Positions 63,606-64,000 of a stretch of 64,000 nucleotides of DNA are shown one piece after another. Under the pieces are notes generated by a model, which was not told where the DNA came from, ran no database searches, and saw only the letters and a list, made by a program, of their open reading frames with translations. The DNA is from Undaria pinnatifida (Eukaryota > Sar > Phaeophyceae > Laminariales > Alariaceae). The stretch is from NCBI GenBank assembly GCA_012845835.1, contig JABAKD010000013.1, forward strand, positions 3,395,128-3,459,127, given 5' to 3'. Each line of letters starts with the position of its first letter. The stretch's first letter is position 1. The position numbers were made by a program, and so were the translations under genes.

Positions 63606-64000
63606 GGCTATTGCAAAGTTGCAAAATATTGTGGGGTTTTCCATCCACCTACTCGGCTCAGCGAAGCGGAACGCAACCCCATAACAAAAGAGCTAGTTCA
63701 GCGACTGTGAATACCCAGAGCATGCTCCACGGAGCTCGGTCCAGACATGTGCCGTGATATACCGACGGATCGCTTGCTTGCCCCGCAGCCGAAAGCGCGA
63801 GAAAAAAAAATTGGCGGCCGGAGAGCAGCACGCCAAAAAAGAAAAAAGGTGCATATTTTTCGTATACATATACCTGGTACATACTAACCCGTTTGGGGTT
63901 GATACACCGGTGTATCATAGCGACCAACGAAACGGCGAATGCGCAACTCGTACGACTTATCAAGCGTCTCGGAATAACGTGCAGCAGTGTACTGCTGTAC

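Larger units (their letters stand above)
60022..64000. other. No supported gene (60022-64000)
   Basis: Probably intron or intergenic. It contains inverted-repeat cores at 60895-61068 (two arms facing each other) and 61165-61205, a purine-rich stretch at 62630-62800 that gives a spurious Phe/Ser-rich minus frame, and a short tandem repeat at 63542-63605. A plus frame at 62257-62544 has a faint aspartic-protease-like peptide but is not supported. Confidence 0.4.

Overview
The window looks like nuclear DNA of a photosynthetic stramenopile, most likely a brown alga close to Ectocarpus. Three things suggest this: genes with many GT-AG introns and long C/T-rich tracts before the acceptors; a plastid-type presequence (signal peptide followed by a GFA motif); and an FNIP/LRR-like repeat protein of a kind I associate with brown algae. 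The organism is inferred. Gene density is low and most of the sequence is transposon debris, minisatellites and homopolymer runs.

Layout. 1-3.2 kb: a SINE and unassigned sequence. 3.2-4.5 kb: intact single-exon FNIP-like repeat gene (+). 5.8-6.2 kb: decayed flavin-monooxygenase-like fragment. 6.8-11 kb: remnants of a LINE and a DIRS-like retroelement and a foldback element. 13.17-23.73 kb: a two-exon DoxX-like plastid membrane protein gene (+) whose 9.7 kb intron holds a SINE, three miniature LTR elements (TRIMs), inverted-repeat elements and a 54-bp minisatellite. 24-37.8 kb: repeats, two retroelement pol fragments (27.8 and 31.7 kb) and a tRNA-Ser(CGA) at 32.3 kb. 37.8-57.0 kb (-): one large gene that I assembled into 12 exons, encoding a WDR47-like LisH-CTLH-WD40 protein of about 1,290 residues with polyQ and Gly-rich linkers. 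57.2-60.0 kb (+): first two exons of an unidentified small helical protein, divergent from the WDR47 gene across a 234-bp shared upstream region. 60-64 kb: no gene recognised.

Main observations. (1) The WDR47-like gene is reconstructed with consistent splice phases at ten of eleven junctions. (2) Two TRIM families have TG...CA repeats of 76-95 bp, polypurine tracts and a primer-binding site; that of the second family matches the 3' end of the tRNA-Ser(CGA) encoded in this same window. (3) Nested insertions with empty sites in the window show TRIM into SINE and SINE into inverted-repeat element. (4) A repeat family is seen only inside three introns of the WDR47-like gene, always in the gene's orientation, with a conserved reading frame. 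(5) A 192-bp element has perfect 33-bp terminal inverted repeats. No CRISPR array, bacterial operon or rRNA gene was seen.
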